Numbered from the stretch's first letter, positions 9,134 through 17,975 are shown. The stretch: DNA of 64,000 bases from Methyloradius palustris (GCF_019703875.1 NZ_AP024110.1:2046001-2110000); one strand, 5' to 3'. The notes: generated by a model from the sequence alone, not told the origin. Numbers and translations are program-made.

Positions 9134-9603
9134 TAATTACCGCTCTCAGAGTAAGAGGCTGGCTGGATGTAATACGCAGTGCTGCTCGGTGCCATCGATT
9201 GATGCGCCAACAGATATTCTGAAGCTACGTTTTGTGCAATCTCAGCAGGCGCAACATCTACATGATTGTGTACTTGCTGTTGCAATACGACCCATCCAAC
9301 GAACATAACCGCAGCCACTGAAGCCGCCAGTGACCAAGCGGTTGAGGTTTTGGTAAACCCTTTATTAGCAGGAGCATGGTTGCTTGGGGATAAAACACTG
9401 GGTTCCTGGTCTAGCCTTTGCATGAAACGCTCATTAAAGTCTGCCTTGAATACGGCGTTGCCGCGCATCACATCACCAATCAAATGGTAAGTTGCCCAAC
9501 TTTCGGAGGTTTCATTTTTTGCTTTGAGCGCAATGAATAAATGGTCTGCACTTTCTACAGGCAGTTCACCATCTATCAAAGCTGAAATTTGGTCTTTCAT
9601 CAT
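9133..9603 (-). CDS. rseA: Anti-sigma-E factor RseA (MucA)
   Basis: The chosen start, MMKDQISALIDGELP, has AGGAG six nt upstream and gives 156 residues; an in-frame start at 9663 would add 20 residues lacking family character. The N-terminal domain (ISALIDGELPVESADHLF) is the sigma-binding anti-sigma fold. A single transmembrane helix lies at about residues 87-106 (WSLAASVAAVMFVGWVVL) and the C-terminus is periplasmic. RseA holds sigma-E at the membrane until cut by DegS and RseP. It lies between rpoE and rseB, overlapping the latter by 1 nt. Confidence 0.92.
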   Translation of the reverse strand: MMKDQISALIDGELPVESADHLFIALKAKNETSESWATYHLIGDVMRGNAVFKADFNERFMQRLDQEPSVLSPSNHAPANKGFTKTSTAWSLAASVAAVMFVGWVVLQQQVHNHVDVAPAEIAQNVASEYLLAHQSMAPSSTAYYIQPASYSESGN

Positions 9604-9693
9604 CACTCCTATACATATTTCTAACTCACTCAAGCAGGCATCAAGCTGACAAAAATCTAGCAAATGCTGTGCCTAAATACTTACAATTTAAAT

Positions 9694-10449
9694 TTACCAG
9701 CGCTTATTGTCTGGTGTATCAAGCAAAGGCCTTAATTTAAGCGCAATCGTTTCGCGCGCACGGAAAATTCTTGATCGCACTGTGCCAATTGGGCAGTTCA
9801 TCAAGGTAGCAATTTCTTCGTAGCTCAAACCTTCGATTTCTCGCAGGGTAATAGCTGTGCGCAATTCTTCTGGCAGAGCAGCAACGGTCTCATTAACCGT
9901 TCTGGCGATTTCCTTGGTCATCAACTCTGTTTCTGGTGTATCCATAGTGCGCAGCTCATTGCCATCTTCAAAATTTTCGGCATCTTCAATTTCAATGTCG
10001 TTAGACACGGTAGGCCTGCGACCCATTGCAACCAGATAGTTTTTAGCGGTGTTAATGCCGATACGATAAAGCCATGTGTAGAAAGCGCTATCACCACGGA
10101 AATTAGGGAGTGCGCGATAAGCTTTAATGAAAGATTCTTGCACGACGTCTTCGACTTCAGCCTGATCACGAATCAGACGAGAGAGTAAGCGACCCAGTTT
10201 GCGCTGATATTTTTCCACCAGCATGCCGAAAGCACGCTTATCGCCACGCTGTGCACGCTCTACCAGCGCTTGATCTATTTCACGATTGCCCAACATATTG
10301 CTGCCTGCTACCGCTTGGTCCGCGGCAGAAGATTTAATCTCCGTCTGCATATGATTCGTTTTCGGAGTATAACCCTGCAATGTTGTGTCAACGAAATTAA
10401 AGCGTGAAAATTCGCTTATATTCTCACCGATATTTTTAGCATTTATCAC
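9694..10449 (-). CDS. rpoE: RNA polymerase sigma factor RpoE (sigma-E/AlgU)
   Basis: This ECF sigma factor directs transcription of envelope-stress genes. The core beginning NREIDQALVERAQRGDKRAF has region 2 (AEVEDVVQESFIKAYRAL) and region 4 (LSYEEIATLMNCPIGTVRSRIFRARE). Family members are about 200 residues; an ATG at 10296 would give 200. The GTG at 10449 has GGAGG seven nt upstream and lies within the transcript predicted from the sigma-E promoter, giving 251 residues with a 51-residue polar extension. The start is therefore uncertain: ribosome-site evidence favours the long form, family length the short one. Confidence 0.93.
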   Translation of the reverse strand: MINAKNIGENISEFSRFNFVDTTLQGYTPKTNHMQTEIKSSAADQAVAGSNMLGNREIDQALVERAQRGDKRAFGMLVEKYQRKLGRLLSRLIRDQAEVEDVVQESFIKAYRALPNFRGDSAFYTWLYRIGINTAKNYLVAMGRRPTVSNDIEIEDAENFEDGNELRTMDTPETELMTKEIARTVNETVAALPEELRTAITLREIEGLSYEEIATLMNCPIGTVRSRIFRARETIALKLRPLLDTPDNKRW

Positions 10450-10558
10450 TGCACATCCTCCATTTACCTATTGAACTAGCACTGATTAACTCGGCTCGAT
10501 CTTAGGGCTAAATTAATCGCTATGTTGGCTAGTAATTTTTATTGACTGGCTTACTTTT

Positions 10559-10586
10559 TCTGACAGTTATACACTCACAAAAGTTC
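10559..10586 (-). promoter_or_regulatory. Sigma-E-type promoter of rpoE
   Basis: On the minus strand GAACTT (10586-10581), 17 nt, then TCAGA (10563-10559) match the sigma-E consensus (GAACTT, about 16-17 nt, TCTGA-like). The predicted start of transcription would lie about 100 nt before the rpoE GTG. This fits known autoregulation of rpoE. The -35 element is only 25 bp from the nadB start codon, so the two divergent promoters must overlap. Confidence 0.8.
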
Positions 10587-10611
10587 ATCGCTTCGGATTA
10601 ATAGGCAGCAT

Positions 10612-12285
10612 ATGCAGCAATATGACGTACTGATTATTGGTAGTGGTTTGGCTGGGCTGACAACAGCCTTAAAAGTAGCAGAACATAAGAAAGTTTGCCT
10701 GGTAAGCAAACGTACGATTACCGATAGTGCCAGTAGCTGGGCGCAAGGCGGCATTGCGGCGGTATTAACCGATGACGATTCAATCGAAGCCCACATCCAA
10801 GACACCTTAATCGCGGGCGCAGGCCTGTGCGATGCCGCTGTCACCCGCATGGTGGTTGAACATGCCCGTGAAACAGTAGAATGGTTGATTGAGCAAGGTG
10901 TTCCGTTCACCAGGGAAGACGACGATAGCGGTTACCACTTGACGCGAGAAGGCGGCCACAGCCACAGGCGCATCATCCACGCTGCAGATGCAACAGGCCA
11001 GGCGGTACAGAAAACACTGGCGCAGAAAGTGCGAGAGCACAAGAATATTACGTTGCTTGAAGACCATATTGCAGTTGACCTTATTACGGCAGGCAAAGTC
11101 GGCATGGAAGGCAGCGAATGCCTTGGTGCATATGTCTTGGATAACACTTCTGGCAAGGTACTCACGATTGCCGCACAGCAGACTATTCTCGCCACTGGTG
11201 GCGCTGGCAAAGTCTATCTTTACACCACCAATCCAGATGTCAGCACAGGCGATGGTGTTGCCATGGCATGGCGCGCGGGCTGTCGTGTTGCCAATATGGA
11301 ATTCATCCAGTTTCACCCAACCTGTTTATTTCATCCACAAGCAAAATCATTTTTAATTACCGAAGCCGTGCGTGGCGAAGGCGGCATACTCAAACTGCCT
11401 GATGGGAATGCATTTATGCTGGCGCATGATCCGCGCGGCGAGCTGGCACCACGCGATGTAGTGGCCCGTGCCATCGACTTTGAAATGAAAAAACGCGGGA
11501 TCGATTGCGTCTATCTCGACATCTCGCATCAGCCTGCTGACTTCATTATTTCGCACTTCCCCACCATTTATCGTCGCTGCATGGAGCTCGGCATAGATAT
11601 CACCAAACAGCCTATCCCTGTAGTGCCAGCTGTGCATTTCAGCTGCGGTGGCGTCATGACTGATCATCAAGCACATACCGATATACCAAATTTATATGCC
11701 GTAGGCGAAGTCGCCTGCACGGGCTTGCACGGCGCTAACCGCCTAGCCAGTAACTCACTATTGGAATGCATGGTGTTCGGCCAAGCCGCCGCGCGCGATA
11801 TTCTGGCACAGACATCTAGGCCATTTGTAAAGCTACCATCGTGGGACGAAAGCCGTGTGACGGATGCTGACGAAGAAGTCATCATCACCCATAACTGGAA
11901 TGAACTCAGGCGCTTTATGTGGAATTACGTGGGCATTGTGCGTACCAACAAGCGGCTAACGCGCGCCATGCACAGGCTAAATTTGCTACGCGACGAAGTA
12001 CATGAGTTCTATAGCAATTTCCGCATCAGCAACAACCTGATTGAGCTACGTAATTTATTGCAAGTGGCCGAATTGATTGTCAAAAGCGCAATGGAACGCA
12101 AAGAAAGTCGCGGCTTGCATTACAGCAAAGATTATCCTGACATGCTGCCAGAGGCGATTCCCACTGTGCTTGAGCCGTCAAACTATTACAGTTTGCTCGA
12201 TAGCCATCATGGTCATGGTGATTTATTCGATGAGCCAGAGCATCAAGAACCAAAATTTGAAAAGAAAATCGCCCTTGCCAGCTAG
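10612..12285 (+). CDS. nadB: L-aspartate oxidase NadB
   Basis: The 557-residue flavoenzyme oxidises L-aspartate to iminoaspartate, the first step of de novo NAD synthesis. The FAD-binding GSGLAGL (about residues 10-16), the ASSWAQGGIAAV flavin region, the HREGGHSHRR-type active-site segment and GGVMTDHQAHTDIPNLYAVGEVACTGLHG are all present, with the C-terminal helical domain of the succinate dehydrogenase/fumarate reductase superfamily. It is divergent from rpoE, the usual betaproteobacterial arrangement, and converges with a GspF-like gene 3 nt away. Confidence 0.96.
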   Translation: MQQYDVLIIGSGLAGLTTALKVAEHKKVCLVSKRTITDSASSWAQGGIAAVLTDDDSIEAHIQDTLIAGAGLCDAAVTRMVVEHARETVEWLIEQGVPFTREDDDSGYHLTREGGHSHRRIIHAADATGQAVQKTLAQKVREHKNITLLEDHIAVDLITAGKVGMEGSECLGAYVLDNTSGKVLTIAAQQTILATGGAGKVYLYTTNPDVSTGDGVAMAWRAGCRVANMEFIQFHPTCLFHPQAKSFLITEAVRGEGGILKLPDGNAFMLAHDPRGELAPRDVVARAIDFEMKKRGIDCVYLDISHQPADFIISHFPTIYRRCMELGIDITKQPIPVVPAVHFSCGGVMTDHQAHTDIPNLYAVGEVACTGLHGANRLASNSLLECMVFGQAAARDILAQTSRPFVKLPSWDESRVTDADEEVIITHNWNELRRFMWNYVGIVRTNKRLTRAMHRLNLLRDEVHEFYSNFRISNNLIELRNLLQVAELIVKSAMERKESRGLHYSKDYPDMLPEAIPTVLEPSNYYSLLDSHHGHGDLFDEPEHQEPKFEKKIALAS

Positions 12286-12288
12286 GTT

Positions 12289-13275
12289 TTACATCAACTC
12301 AGGTGGCATTTCAATCGGCTTTAATCCATCTGAGATCAAGCTATAAGCTACCCAGAGGGCAATCAGCGCATAGATAATTTTAGGTAACCAATCAGCCAGC
12401 AATTTTTCTCTTTGCAGCAAAAATGCTGATTCCTGTTGGGTATAGCGCATTAGCATCTCAGGTAATTTGCCCGCGGCTTCACCCGTTTCAATAAAATGCA
12501 TTGCAGTTGCAGACTTGAGAAAAACAAGTTTTTGCATTGCTTGGCTAAATGTTGCCCCTGCCTTTAAACGCAAAGCAGCCTTACTTAATTCCGCCTTGAT
12601 GGCTGAGTCTGCGACTGTGGTAGTAGCCATCGCATGGGCTTGTCGCATCGGCATACCCGCTTCTAACAACAATGCCAAACTTTCAAAATAATCTCGCAAA
12701 TTGCGTTTGATATGCAGGCTGCCAAATACAGGTAACCGCCTGACTAACTGGTGAGTTGCATCCTTGATGGGTAATAAGGAAATCACATGCAGCCAGTATC
12801 TTGCATAAAAAATAAGTGAAGCAGCCAAAGTGATAGTAAGCAAAGGCACAAACACCTGGCCAATATATCCACCCAATGCGCCATTGATCAGCTCGGGGAT
12901 GGGTTGTATCAAGATTGAAAGCACCAGCATCAACACTGGCAATGCCAACTTTGATCTTAGCTGCCGGGATTGAATCGCGCGAATCGCATAATAATCGGCC
13001 AGTTTTTGATAGGTGCTAGCAGGGCTACCCGCCGCCATGGCGACTCTGATCAAGGTAGCTTCAAACGGCGTAAATACGCTAGCCTCTTCACCAGCTTCAG
13101 CAAAATCAATAGAAGCTTTGATATATTTACGCATCACACTCAAGCGCTGATTCGTTGTACCTGGCAAACGTAACAAACCCAGCGCCTGTGTGAAAGGCAA
13201 ACCTGCCTTTTCCATAGTGGCCAGCTTTGTAAAAAGCTCTGCACGAGTTTGAAAAGATAAAGTCAGGTGAGGCAC
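12289..13275 (-). CDS. Type II secretion system F family protein (orphan)
   Basis: The 328-residue protein shows two GspF/PilC domains: an N-terminal cytoplasmic segment (FTKLATMEKAGLPFTQALGLL), transmembrane helices near residues 108-125 and 138-158, a second cytoplasmic segment (LRDYFESLALLLEAGMPMRQA) and a C-terminal helix. Such proteins form the inner-membrane platform of pilus and T2SS assembly. It is shorter than usual GspF (about 400) and has no ATPase or pilin beside it. A type IV pilin accessory gene lies 55 nt upstream, which hints at a pilus-related role. A second, complete GspF is at 36456-37643. Confidence 0.78.
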   Translation of the reverse strand: MPHLTLSFQTRAELFTKLATMEKAGLPFTQALGLLRLPGTTNQRLSVMRKYIKASIDFAEAGEEASVFTPFEATLIRVAMAAGSPASTYQKLADYYAIRAIQSRQLRSKLALPVLMLVLSILIQPIPELINGALGGYIGQVFVPLLTITLAASLIFYARYWLHVISLLPIKDATHQLVRRLPVFGSLHIKRNLRDYFESLALLLEAGMPMRQAHAMATTTVADSAIKAELSKAALRLKAGATFSQAMQKLVFLKSATAMHFIETGEAAGKLPEMLMRYTQQESAFLLQREKLLADWLPKIIYALIALWVAYSLISDGLKPIEMPPELM

Positions 13276-13330
13276 GGCTATAAACCTCTCAGCCCAGCCA
13301 TGCTTATCACCTTAAACGTGCAAGCCAATG

Positions 13331-14077
13331 TTAACGCCAAGGTACAACATCAATAATTTTGATCTGGTCACCAGTGTGTGCATCAATCACAAACGCCATT
13401 TCGGCTTGCGAAGTACGTATAGGTAAAAATGCAAAGTCAGATTCTGGCCGCGCCTGCGATTTGAGAAAACTATCAACTACCGGGATATTGTTTTTATTAA
13501 TGGCACGTAAATCAGAGAGTGGCTTAGCTTTGGCCAATATGTTTTGCCACTGTGAATCATAGCTCACATATAACCTAGGGAACTGCTGCCAGTCTGCGCC
13601 AACCAAAGCTCCTGCCAGAACATCATCTTTGTCTTTTTGTGTAGTCGGCGCCGTTGCCGCAACGACAACTGGCCCTGTTAGTGGAAAACTACGCCATTCT
13701 GGATTTTTCGCCAGTGACAGCTCTTTGGGCTGTATATCGACGACTGAGGCAACCTGAAACTGATCATTGGTAAATACCGTGAAAACGGGACGTGCCTCAA
13801 ACATTACATACAAACCATAACTCAACGCCGCAGCTTGGAACAAACCAATGACGGTTAAATCAAATTTCAGGCTTTTTTTGCCCGCCTTGAATACACACAA
13901 AGTCAGCAAAGGACCTAGACATACATCCACACCAGACATGATGAACAGTAAACCGCCCCCGCCCATCAACTTGAAATACATGCCTGGATACCATAAGCCG
14001 AGCATGAGCGTTAATATAGAAATTACAATAGTCAGGCTAATCAGCAAATGTATGCCAGCGGCGCGAAATCTAGTCAT
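13331..14077 (-). CDS. TfpX/TfpZ family type IV pilin accessory protein
   Basis: The 248-residue membrane protein has three to four N-terminal hydrophobic helices (about residues 8-28, 34-60 and 72-92), with the family-typical GVDVCLGPLLTLCVF segment, and a soluble C-terminal domain. Family members assist assembly or stability of particular type IV pilins; their mechanism is poorly known. Its downstream neighbour is a GspF-like protein. Upstream lie a small zinc-finger protein and an ECF sigma factor, which might control it, although intergenic gaps of about 50-70 nt leave that open. Confidence 0.75.
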   Translation of the reverse strand: MTRFRAAGIHLLISLTIVISILTLMLGLWYPGMYFKLMGGGGLLFIMSGVDVCLGPLLTLCVFKAGKKSLKFDLTVIGLFQAAALSYGLYVMFEARPVFTVFTNDQFQVASVVDIQPKELSLAKNPEWRSFPLTGPVVVAATAPTTQKDKDDVLAGALVGADWQQFPRLYVSYDSQWQNILAKAKPLSDLRAINKNNIPVVDSFLKSQARPESDFAFLPIRTSQAEMAFVIDAHTGDQIKIIDVVPWR

Positions 14078-14146
14078 TGAGGCCTCGTCACACTAAACGT
14101 TAGGGCAAATATTTTATCCAAAGAGGCGATGATTTTTCAATATCTC

Positions 14147-14392
14147 TTAATCAATTTTTATACTGTTTGAGATACGAAGTTTGGCATCTTCAGAAAGCCG
14201 AATACTTTCATTGTTTTCAATCTGCGTTTTATATCGCCGAACTGCCACTCTGATGAGGCTAAGTTGCCTTCTGAAAGTCGTACACATATCGCATAAGAGC
14301 AAATGAAAGCGCAGGCTCAATCGCTCACGCACCGTCAATTGACGGTCTAGTGATTGCGAGATTAGTCGGCTTGCTTCTTTACAACTCAACAT
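14147..14392 (-). CDS. Small zinc-finger (zf-HC2) anti-sigma factor candidate
   Basis: The 81-residue protein has MLSCKEASRLISQSLDRQLTVRERLSLRFHLLLC DMC in its first half: a Cys and a later H-x3-C-x2-C, the zinc-binding pattern of zf-HC2 anti-sigma domains. No transmembrane helix is evident, so it would be a cytoplasmic, redox- or metal-sensitive ZAS protein. It lies 47 nt downstream of an ECF sigma gene on the same strand, the standard sigma/anti-sigma pairing. Its specific signal is not visible. Confidence 0.78.
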   Translation of the reverse strand: MLSCKEASRLISQSLDRQLTVRERLSLRFHLLLCDMCTTFRRQLSLIRVAVRRYKTQIENNESIRLSEDAKLRISNSIKID

Positions 14393-14439
14393 GTCATTAA
14401 CCTGATTTTATTCATCATTCGATTGGCTGCTGGCGATTG

Positions 14440-14994
14440 CTAGCTCAGCCAGTTCAACTCCATACATTTACGCAAACTCATGCGGGCACGGTATAACATG
14501 ACCCAAGCATTGGTCGCCGTAATATCGAGCGCCTTACAGATTTCTTCGTTGTCTTCTTCTTGCACTTCACGCAGCATAAAGAGGCTGGCCAGTTTTTTCG
14601 GCAGGCGATCCATACACGCTTGTAAGGTAATAAAAAACTGCTTTTGCTCCAGATCATTTTCTGGCACATCCCACTTTTGCGGAGCTTCGTCCCAATGACG
14701 CTTATCGCCCGAAAAGAATTCATCCATGCCTGGCTCATCAGGCAAGTCTTCGCCTATATCTTCCATGGGTTGCTCGCGCACTTGTTTGCGCATGAGGTCA
14801 ATAATCTTGTGTTTGAGTATGCCTGTGAGCCAAGTACGGGGTGCAGACTTACCTTCAAAAGACTGATTCTGGATGGCAGCCAGCAAGGTTTCTTGCACCA
14901 CATCTTCAGCTTGATGCGGATCACGCAAGCGTGCCAAGGCAAAGCGGTAAAGGTAGTCACCGTGCTCAGTCAGCCATGCGTGTTGTTCACTCAT
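14440..14994 (-). CDS. ECF-type RNA polymerase sigma factor
   Basis: The 184-residue sigma factor has region 2 at about residues 12-85 (DPHQAEDVVQETLLAAIQ, then APRTWLTGILKHKIIDLMRK) and region 4 at about 125-180 (LPKKLASLFMLREVQEEDNEEICKALDITATNAWVMLYRARMSLR). An acidic linker of about 45 residues separates them. It differs from RpoE and from the FecI-like factor in this window. The downstream zf-HC2 protein is its likely anti-sigma factor. Its target promoters cannot be told from the sequence. Confidence 0.88.
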   Translation of the reverse strand: MSEQHAWLTEHGDYLYRFALARLRDPHQAEDVVQETLLAAIQNQSFEGKSAPRTWLTGILKHKIIDLMRKQVREQPMEDIGEDLPDEPGMDEFFSGDKRHWDEAPQKWDVPENDLEQKQFFITLQACMDRLPKKLASLFMLREVQEEDNEEICKALDITATNAWVMLYRARMSLRKCMELNWLS

Positions 14995-15031
14995 ACTTCA
15001 CCTTTAATTTTGTGCTGATAATACCCATCGA

Positions 15032-15466
15032 TTAACGGGCCTTTGCTTGCATGCAAGCCAGATAAGCCTCAGCATCTGGCTGCGAGCCTTTGCGCTGGGC
15101 TTGCCAGATGGTTTCTGCGAGGCAATCCATTAAATCATGCTGAGCAGCAGCCGTGTCGTCATATTTCTTTACGAGCGCCTGATATGCGGCAGATATTCCT
15201 GGAGGCTGATTAATGGCAATCTGCTCAAGAATCGAGAGATGCAAGCTCATATGCAAAAAAGGATTGGTTTCGCCCATTTCAGGAAAATACTCCTGCTGCA
15301 AATAATGATCGGGAGCATCTAGCGCCTTGTGATATTCAGGGTGCATTTGCATGACTTGTAAGGCCAATGATTCAAGGTCAGATAATGCCTGATGATGCTT
15401 GAATTTCGCCCATGTATCAAAAAAGAATTGTCGCACTTGGTCACGACTGGGGTTAAACAAAGCCAT
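15032..15466 (-). CDS. DUF1841 family protein
   Basis: The 144-residue soluble protein matches the DUF1841 family of beta- and gammaproteobacteria: an N-terminal NPSRDQVRQFFFDTWAK motif, EMGETNPFLHMSLHLSI in the middle, and a C-terminal HDLMDCLAETIWQAQRKG segment. The conserved His residues suggest a helical, possibly metal-binding fold, but no function is established. It lies 16 nt downstream of the FIST gene and in front of the ECF sigma gene. Confidence 0.85.
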   Translation of the reverse strand: MALFNPSRDQVRQFFFDTWAKFKHHQALSDLESLALQVMQMHPEYHKALDAPDHYLQQEYFPEMGETNPFLHMSLHLSILEQIAINQPPGISAAYQALVKKYDDTAAAQHDLMDCLAETIWQAQRKGSQPDAEAYLACMQAKAR

Positions 15467-15482
15467 TATCTAATTAACCTCT

Positions 15483-16580
15483 TCATCTTTGGACTGCAAA
15501 TAAAGCGAGCACTGCAGAATATTGCAACAACTCGTTAACGCCGTTGATGGGCGCAATTTCGCCATTGCCGTAGAAGCCAATCAAAGGCATGTCGGGAAAC
15601 CGCTGCTTAAGCACAGCCAAATCACGGTCTATACCATCATAAAAATAAGGGCCGCGGCCAAGACAAGAAAATAACATGCCGAAATCTGGCTCACTATTCA
15701 AATCTCTTACCAGATTTTCTGCCGTCAGTTTGAGGTCAACTTGTGCTGCCTCGACTTCACGCAAACCCCAGCTTAAATATTGGCCTGTTTGCGGCATTTT
15801 TGCCAAAGTCACTGAAGCATCTTCTTCATTACCACTCACAATCGTGCTTAATTGATAATGACCTGCCTCAATATCGGCCACTGTATCGGCGGTCACTGCC
15901 ATCAGCAAGTGTAAGGGCAAAGTCTCTTCTGGTTGGTTTGTATATTGTTGATATACGTCTTCTAAAACGCTTAATGCAGGCTGATCGGCAAGCTGAATAA
16001 GATCATGCTCATTCGTCTCAGTAATAAGTTGTGGCTCACTCAAGATATGCAAACCATGGCTGGTGCCAACCTCAATTCTCACCCCATTGATGAGGGTTTG
16101 TGTGTGCCCCTCAGCAACGCCTTTAGCATTTTGCCATACAGAAAAAGGGCCTTGACCAATCACATCGCCGGAAACTCCACCAAACCTCTGGCCCGCGGCA
16201 GTAATCCAGTTGGCATTGATGGCGTTCGGCGCAGTAAGTGCGAGGATGAAAATGTTGGCCTCATTATTGGTGTTAGCCAAAGCTTGCAAACTAATATTTC
16301 TGGAAAACACCATCGCCGCAACGGCTGGCGCATCAAGTACCCAGTCTTCTTGCGTAAAAATACCAGGGGCAGAACAACCAATCACTTGCGTACAACTGGC
16401 GGCTTTTGCTGCTGCACGAATTGCTGGGAGTGGGTCGCTGGCAAATTCAGAGGTAAGAAACAGAATAACCGCATTAGCAGTAGTAATCTCTAATTGTTGC
16501 ATGGCCTTGCCCACCGCTTCAGTGGCTAATGCAGGGTCAAGCACATGGCCGATGGCAAGACCTGTAGCGACTTGTTTCAT
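15483..16580 (-). CDS. FIST N/C domain sensory protein
   Basis: The 365-residue protein consists of FIST_N (about residues 25-215, with VIGCSAPGIF and FGGVSGDVIG) and FIST_C (about 225-350, with GLREVEAAQVDL and GRGPYFYDGIDRDL...PLIGFYGNGEI). FIST domains are predicted to bind small ligands and usually feed signal-transduction proteins; here the domain stands alone, with no transmembrane segment. Its start overlaps the nth stop by 4 nt, so it is translationally coupled to the DNA glycosylase, a pairing with no obvious functional meaning. Confidence 0.85.
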   Translation of the reverse strand: MKQVATGLAIGHVLDPALATEAVGKAMQQLEITTANAVILFLTSEFASDPLPAIRAAAKAASCTQVIGCSAPGIFTQEDWVLDAPAVAAMVFSRNISLQALANTNNEANIFILALTAPNAINANWITAAGQRFGGVSGDVIGQGPFSVWQNAKGVAEGHTQTLINGVRIEVGTSHGLHILSEPQLITETNEHDLIQLADQPALSVLEDVYQQYTNQPEETLPLHLLMAVTADTVADIEAGHYQLSTIVSGNEEDASVTLAKMPQTGQYLSWGLREVEAAQVDLKLTAENLVRDLNSEPDFGMLFSCLGRGPYFYDGIDRDLAVLKQRFPDMPLIGFYGNGEIAPINGVNELLQYSAVLALFAVQR

Positions 16581-17212
16581 GCAACGACCTTGCCTTTGAA
16601 TTCACATAAATCAAGAATCACGCATTCATCGCATTTAGGTTTACGCGCCACACAGGTATAGCGACCATGCAAAATCAGTAAATGATGGGCATCTTTCATA
16701 TAGGCTTTAGGTACGATTTTCATGAGTTTGTTCTCAACTGCCAATGGCGTTTTTCCGCGCCCTAATCCTGTCCTATTTCCAACCCGAAAGATATGGGTAT
16801 CTACTGCGATAGTAGGTTCCCCAAACGCTGTATTCAAAATCACATTGGCGGTTTTTCGGCCTACGCCAGGGAGGCTTTCTAGCGCCTCGCGAGTGCGTGG
16901 CACTTCGCCACCATAAACCTCAATCAGGCGTTCACAGGTCGCCAATACATTTTTGGCCTTGCTGTGATATAGCCCTATGGTTTTGATGTATCTTTCCAGC
17001 CCTTCAATACCTAATGCCAATATTGCGGATGGTGTATTCGCCACAGGGTATAACTTGGCCGTGGCGATATTCACCCCTTTATCTGTCGCCTGTGCAGATA
17101 GGATCACCGCGATTAAAAGTTCAAACACGCTATTGTGATTGAGTTCGGTTTTGGGTGCAGGAATCGCAATGCTTAGCCTGCGAAAAATCTCTTCACTTTT
17201 CTCTTTATTCAT
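16577..17212 (-). CDS. nth: Endonuclease III
   Basis: The 211-residue base-excision repair glycosylase/AP lyase removes oxidised pyrimidines. The helix-hairpin-helix LPGVGRKTA contains catalytic Lys120, and VDTHIFRVGNR contains Asp138. Four cysteines (187, 194, 197, 203; spacing x6-x2-x5) bind the [4Fe-4S] cluster. Its start overlaps rsxB by 8 nt; rsxB-nth adjacency is widespread in proteobacteria. Confidence 0.97.
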   Translation of the reverse strand: MNKEKSEEIFRRLSIAIPAPKTELNHNSVFELLIAVILSAQATDKGVNIATAKLYPVANTPSAILALGIEGLERYIKTIGLYHSKAKNVLATCERLIEVYGGEVPRTREALESLPGVGRKTANVILNTAFGEPTIAVDTHIFRVGNRTGLGRGKTPLAVENKLMKIVPKAYMKDAHHLLILHGRYTCVARKPKCDECVILDLCEFKGKVVA

Positions 17213-17834
17213 TTGCTGTTACTTTTTTGTGATTAAGTGAACGCTGTTTGCGCTCTTGCAACTCACGTCTTGCCCGAAAAAGTTTGAATTCATATCGGCT
17301 TCTGGCAATCGCCGCCGGATTTTTCTCAGGTGAAATTTTGGGCAAAAATATAGCAGAATGCTCAGCATTAAAACTTGAGTTACATTGATAATCAAGACTA
17401 GATGAATTCTCCACTGCTTGCATGCTGATGCAATCCACAGGGCATGGCGGCAGGCATAATTCACAACCCGTACACTCTTGCGCAATCACTGTATGCATCT
17501 GCTGCGCAGCACCGAGTATGGCATCTACAGGGCAAGCTTGGATGCACAAGGTACAGCCGATGCAAACTGCGTCATCAATCACCGCCAGCATCTTAGGCCT
17601 ATGGGTTCCATGCTCAGCGTTAAGCGGTTTATATTCCACATGCAACAATGCCGCCAAAGCACGAATGCCAGCTTTGCCACCTGGCGGACACTGATTGATA
17701 CTGGCTGCGCCTGCAGCAATGGCTTCTGCATAGGGTTTGCAGCCAGCATAATGGCACTGTCCGCATTGCGTTTGCGGCAAAATGCCATCAATCATTTTCA
17801 CCAGTAAAGGTGTTGCAGGCTTAAAAGTGATCAT
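17205..17834 (-). CDS. rsxB: RnfB/RsxB-like iron-sulfur protein, without membrane anchor
   Basis: The 209-residue protein begins with a four-cysteine motif (C24, C27, C32, C49; QCGQCHYAGC...QCPPGG) followed by two [4Fe-4S] ferredoxin motifs (CIGCTLCIQACPVDAI and CTGCELCLPPCPVDCI). This is the RnfB/RsxB arrangement. Typical RnfB has an N-terminal membrane helix; here MITFKPATPLLVKMIDGILP replaces it, and no other rnf/rsx gene is nearby. It is probably a soluble electron carrier, perhaps serving the [4Fe-4S] enzyme Nth or another partner. It is divergent from dapA. Confidence 0.88.
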   Translation of the reverse strand: MITFKPATPLLVKMIDGILPQTQCGQCHYAGCKPYAEAIAAGAASINQCPPGGKAGIRALAALLHVEYKPLNAEHGTHRPKMLAVIDDAVCIGCTLCIQACPVDAILGAAQQMHTVIAQECTGCELCLPPCPVDCISMQAVENSSSLDYQCNSSFNAEHSAIFLPKISPEKNPAAIARSRYEFKLFRARRELQERKQRSLNHKKVTANE

Positions 17835-17975
17835 CGCTATCGTTGTTTGCGTAATGCGCTAGATTATATCCGCTTAAATCTTATCTTCTTAAACCATATA
17901 TTCTCAAATAGTCTGATTGTTGACGATGGTTTCGGCATCAGCCAGTTTCGGTTAAAATGTTTTGATTTAATTCAC

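Noticed and set aside
14644..15018. 124-residue plus-strand frame opposite the ECF sigma gene
   Set aside because: The minus-strand protein is an unmistakable sigma factor; the plus-strand translation has no recognisable features.
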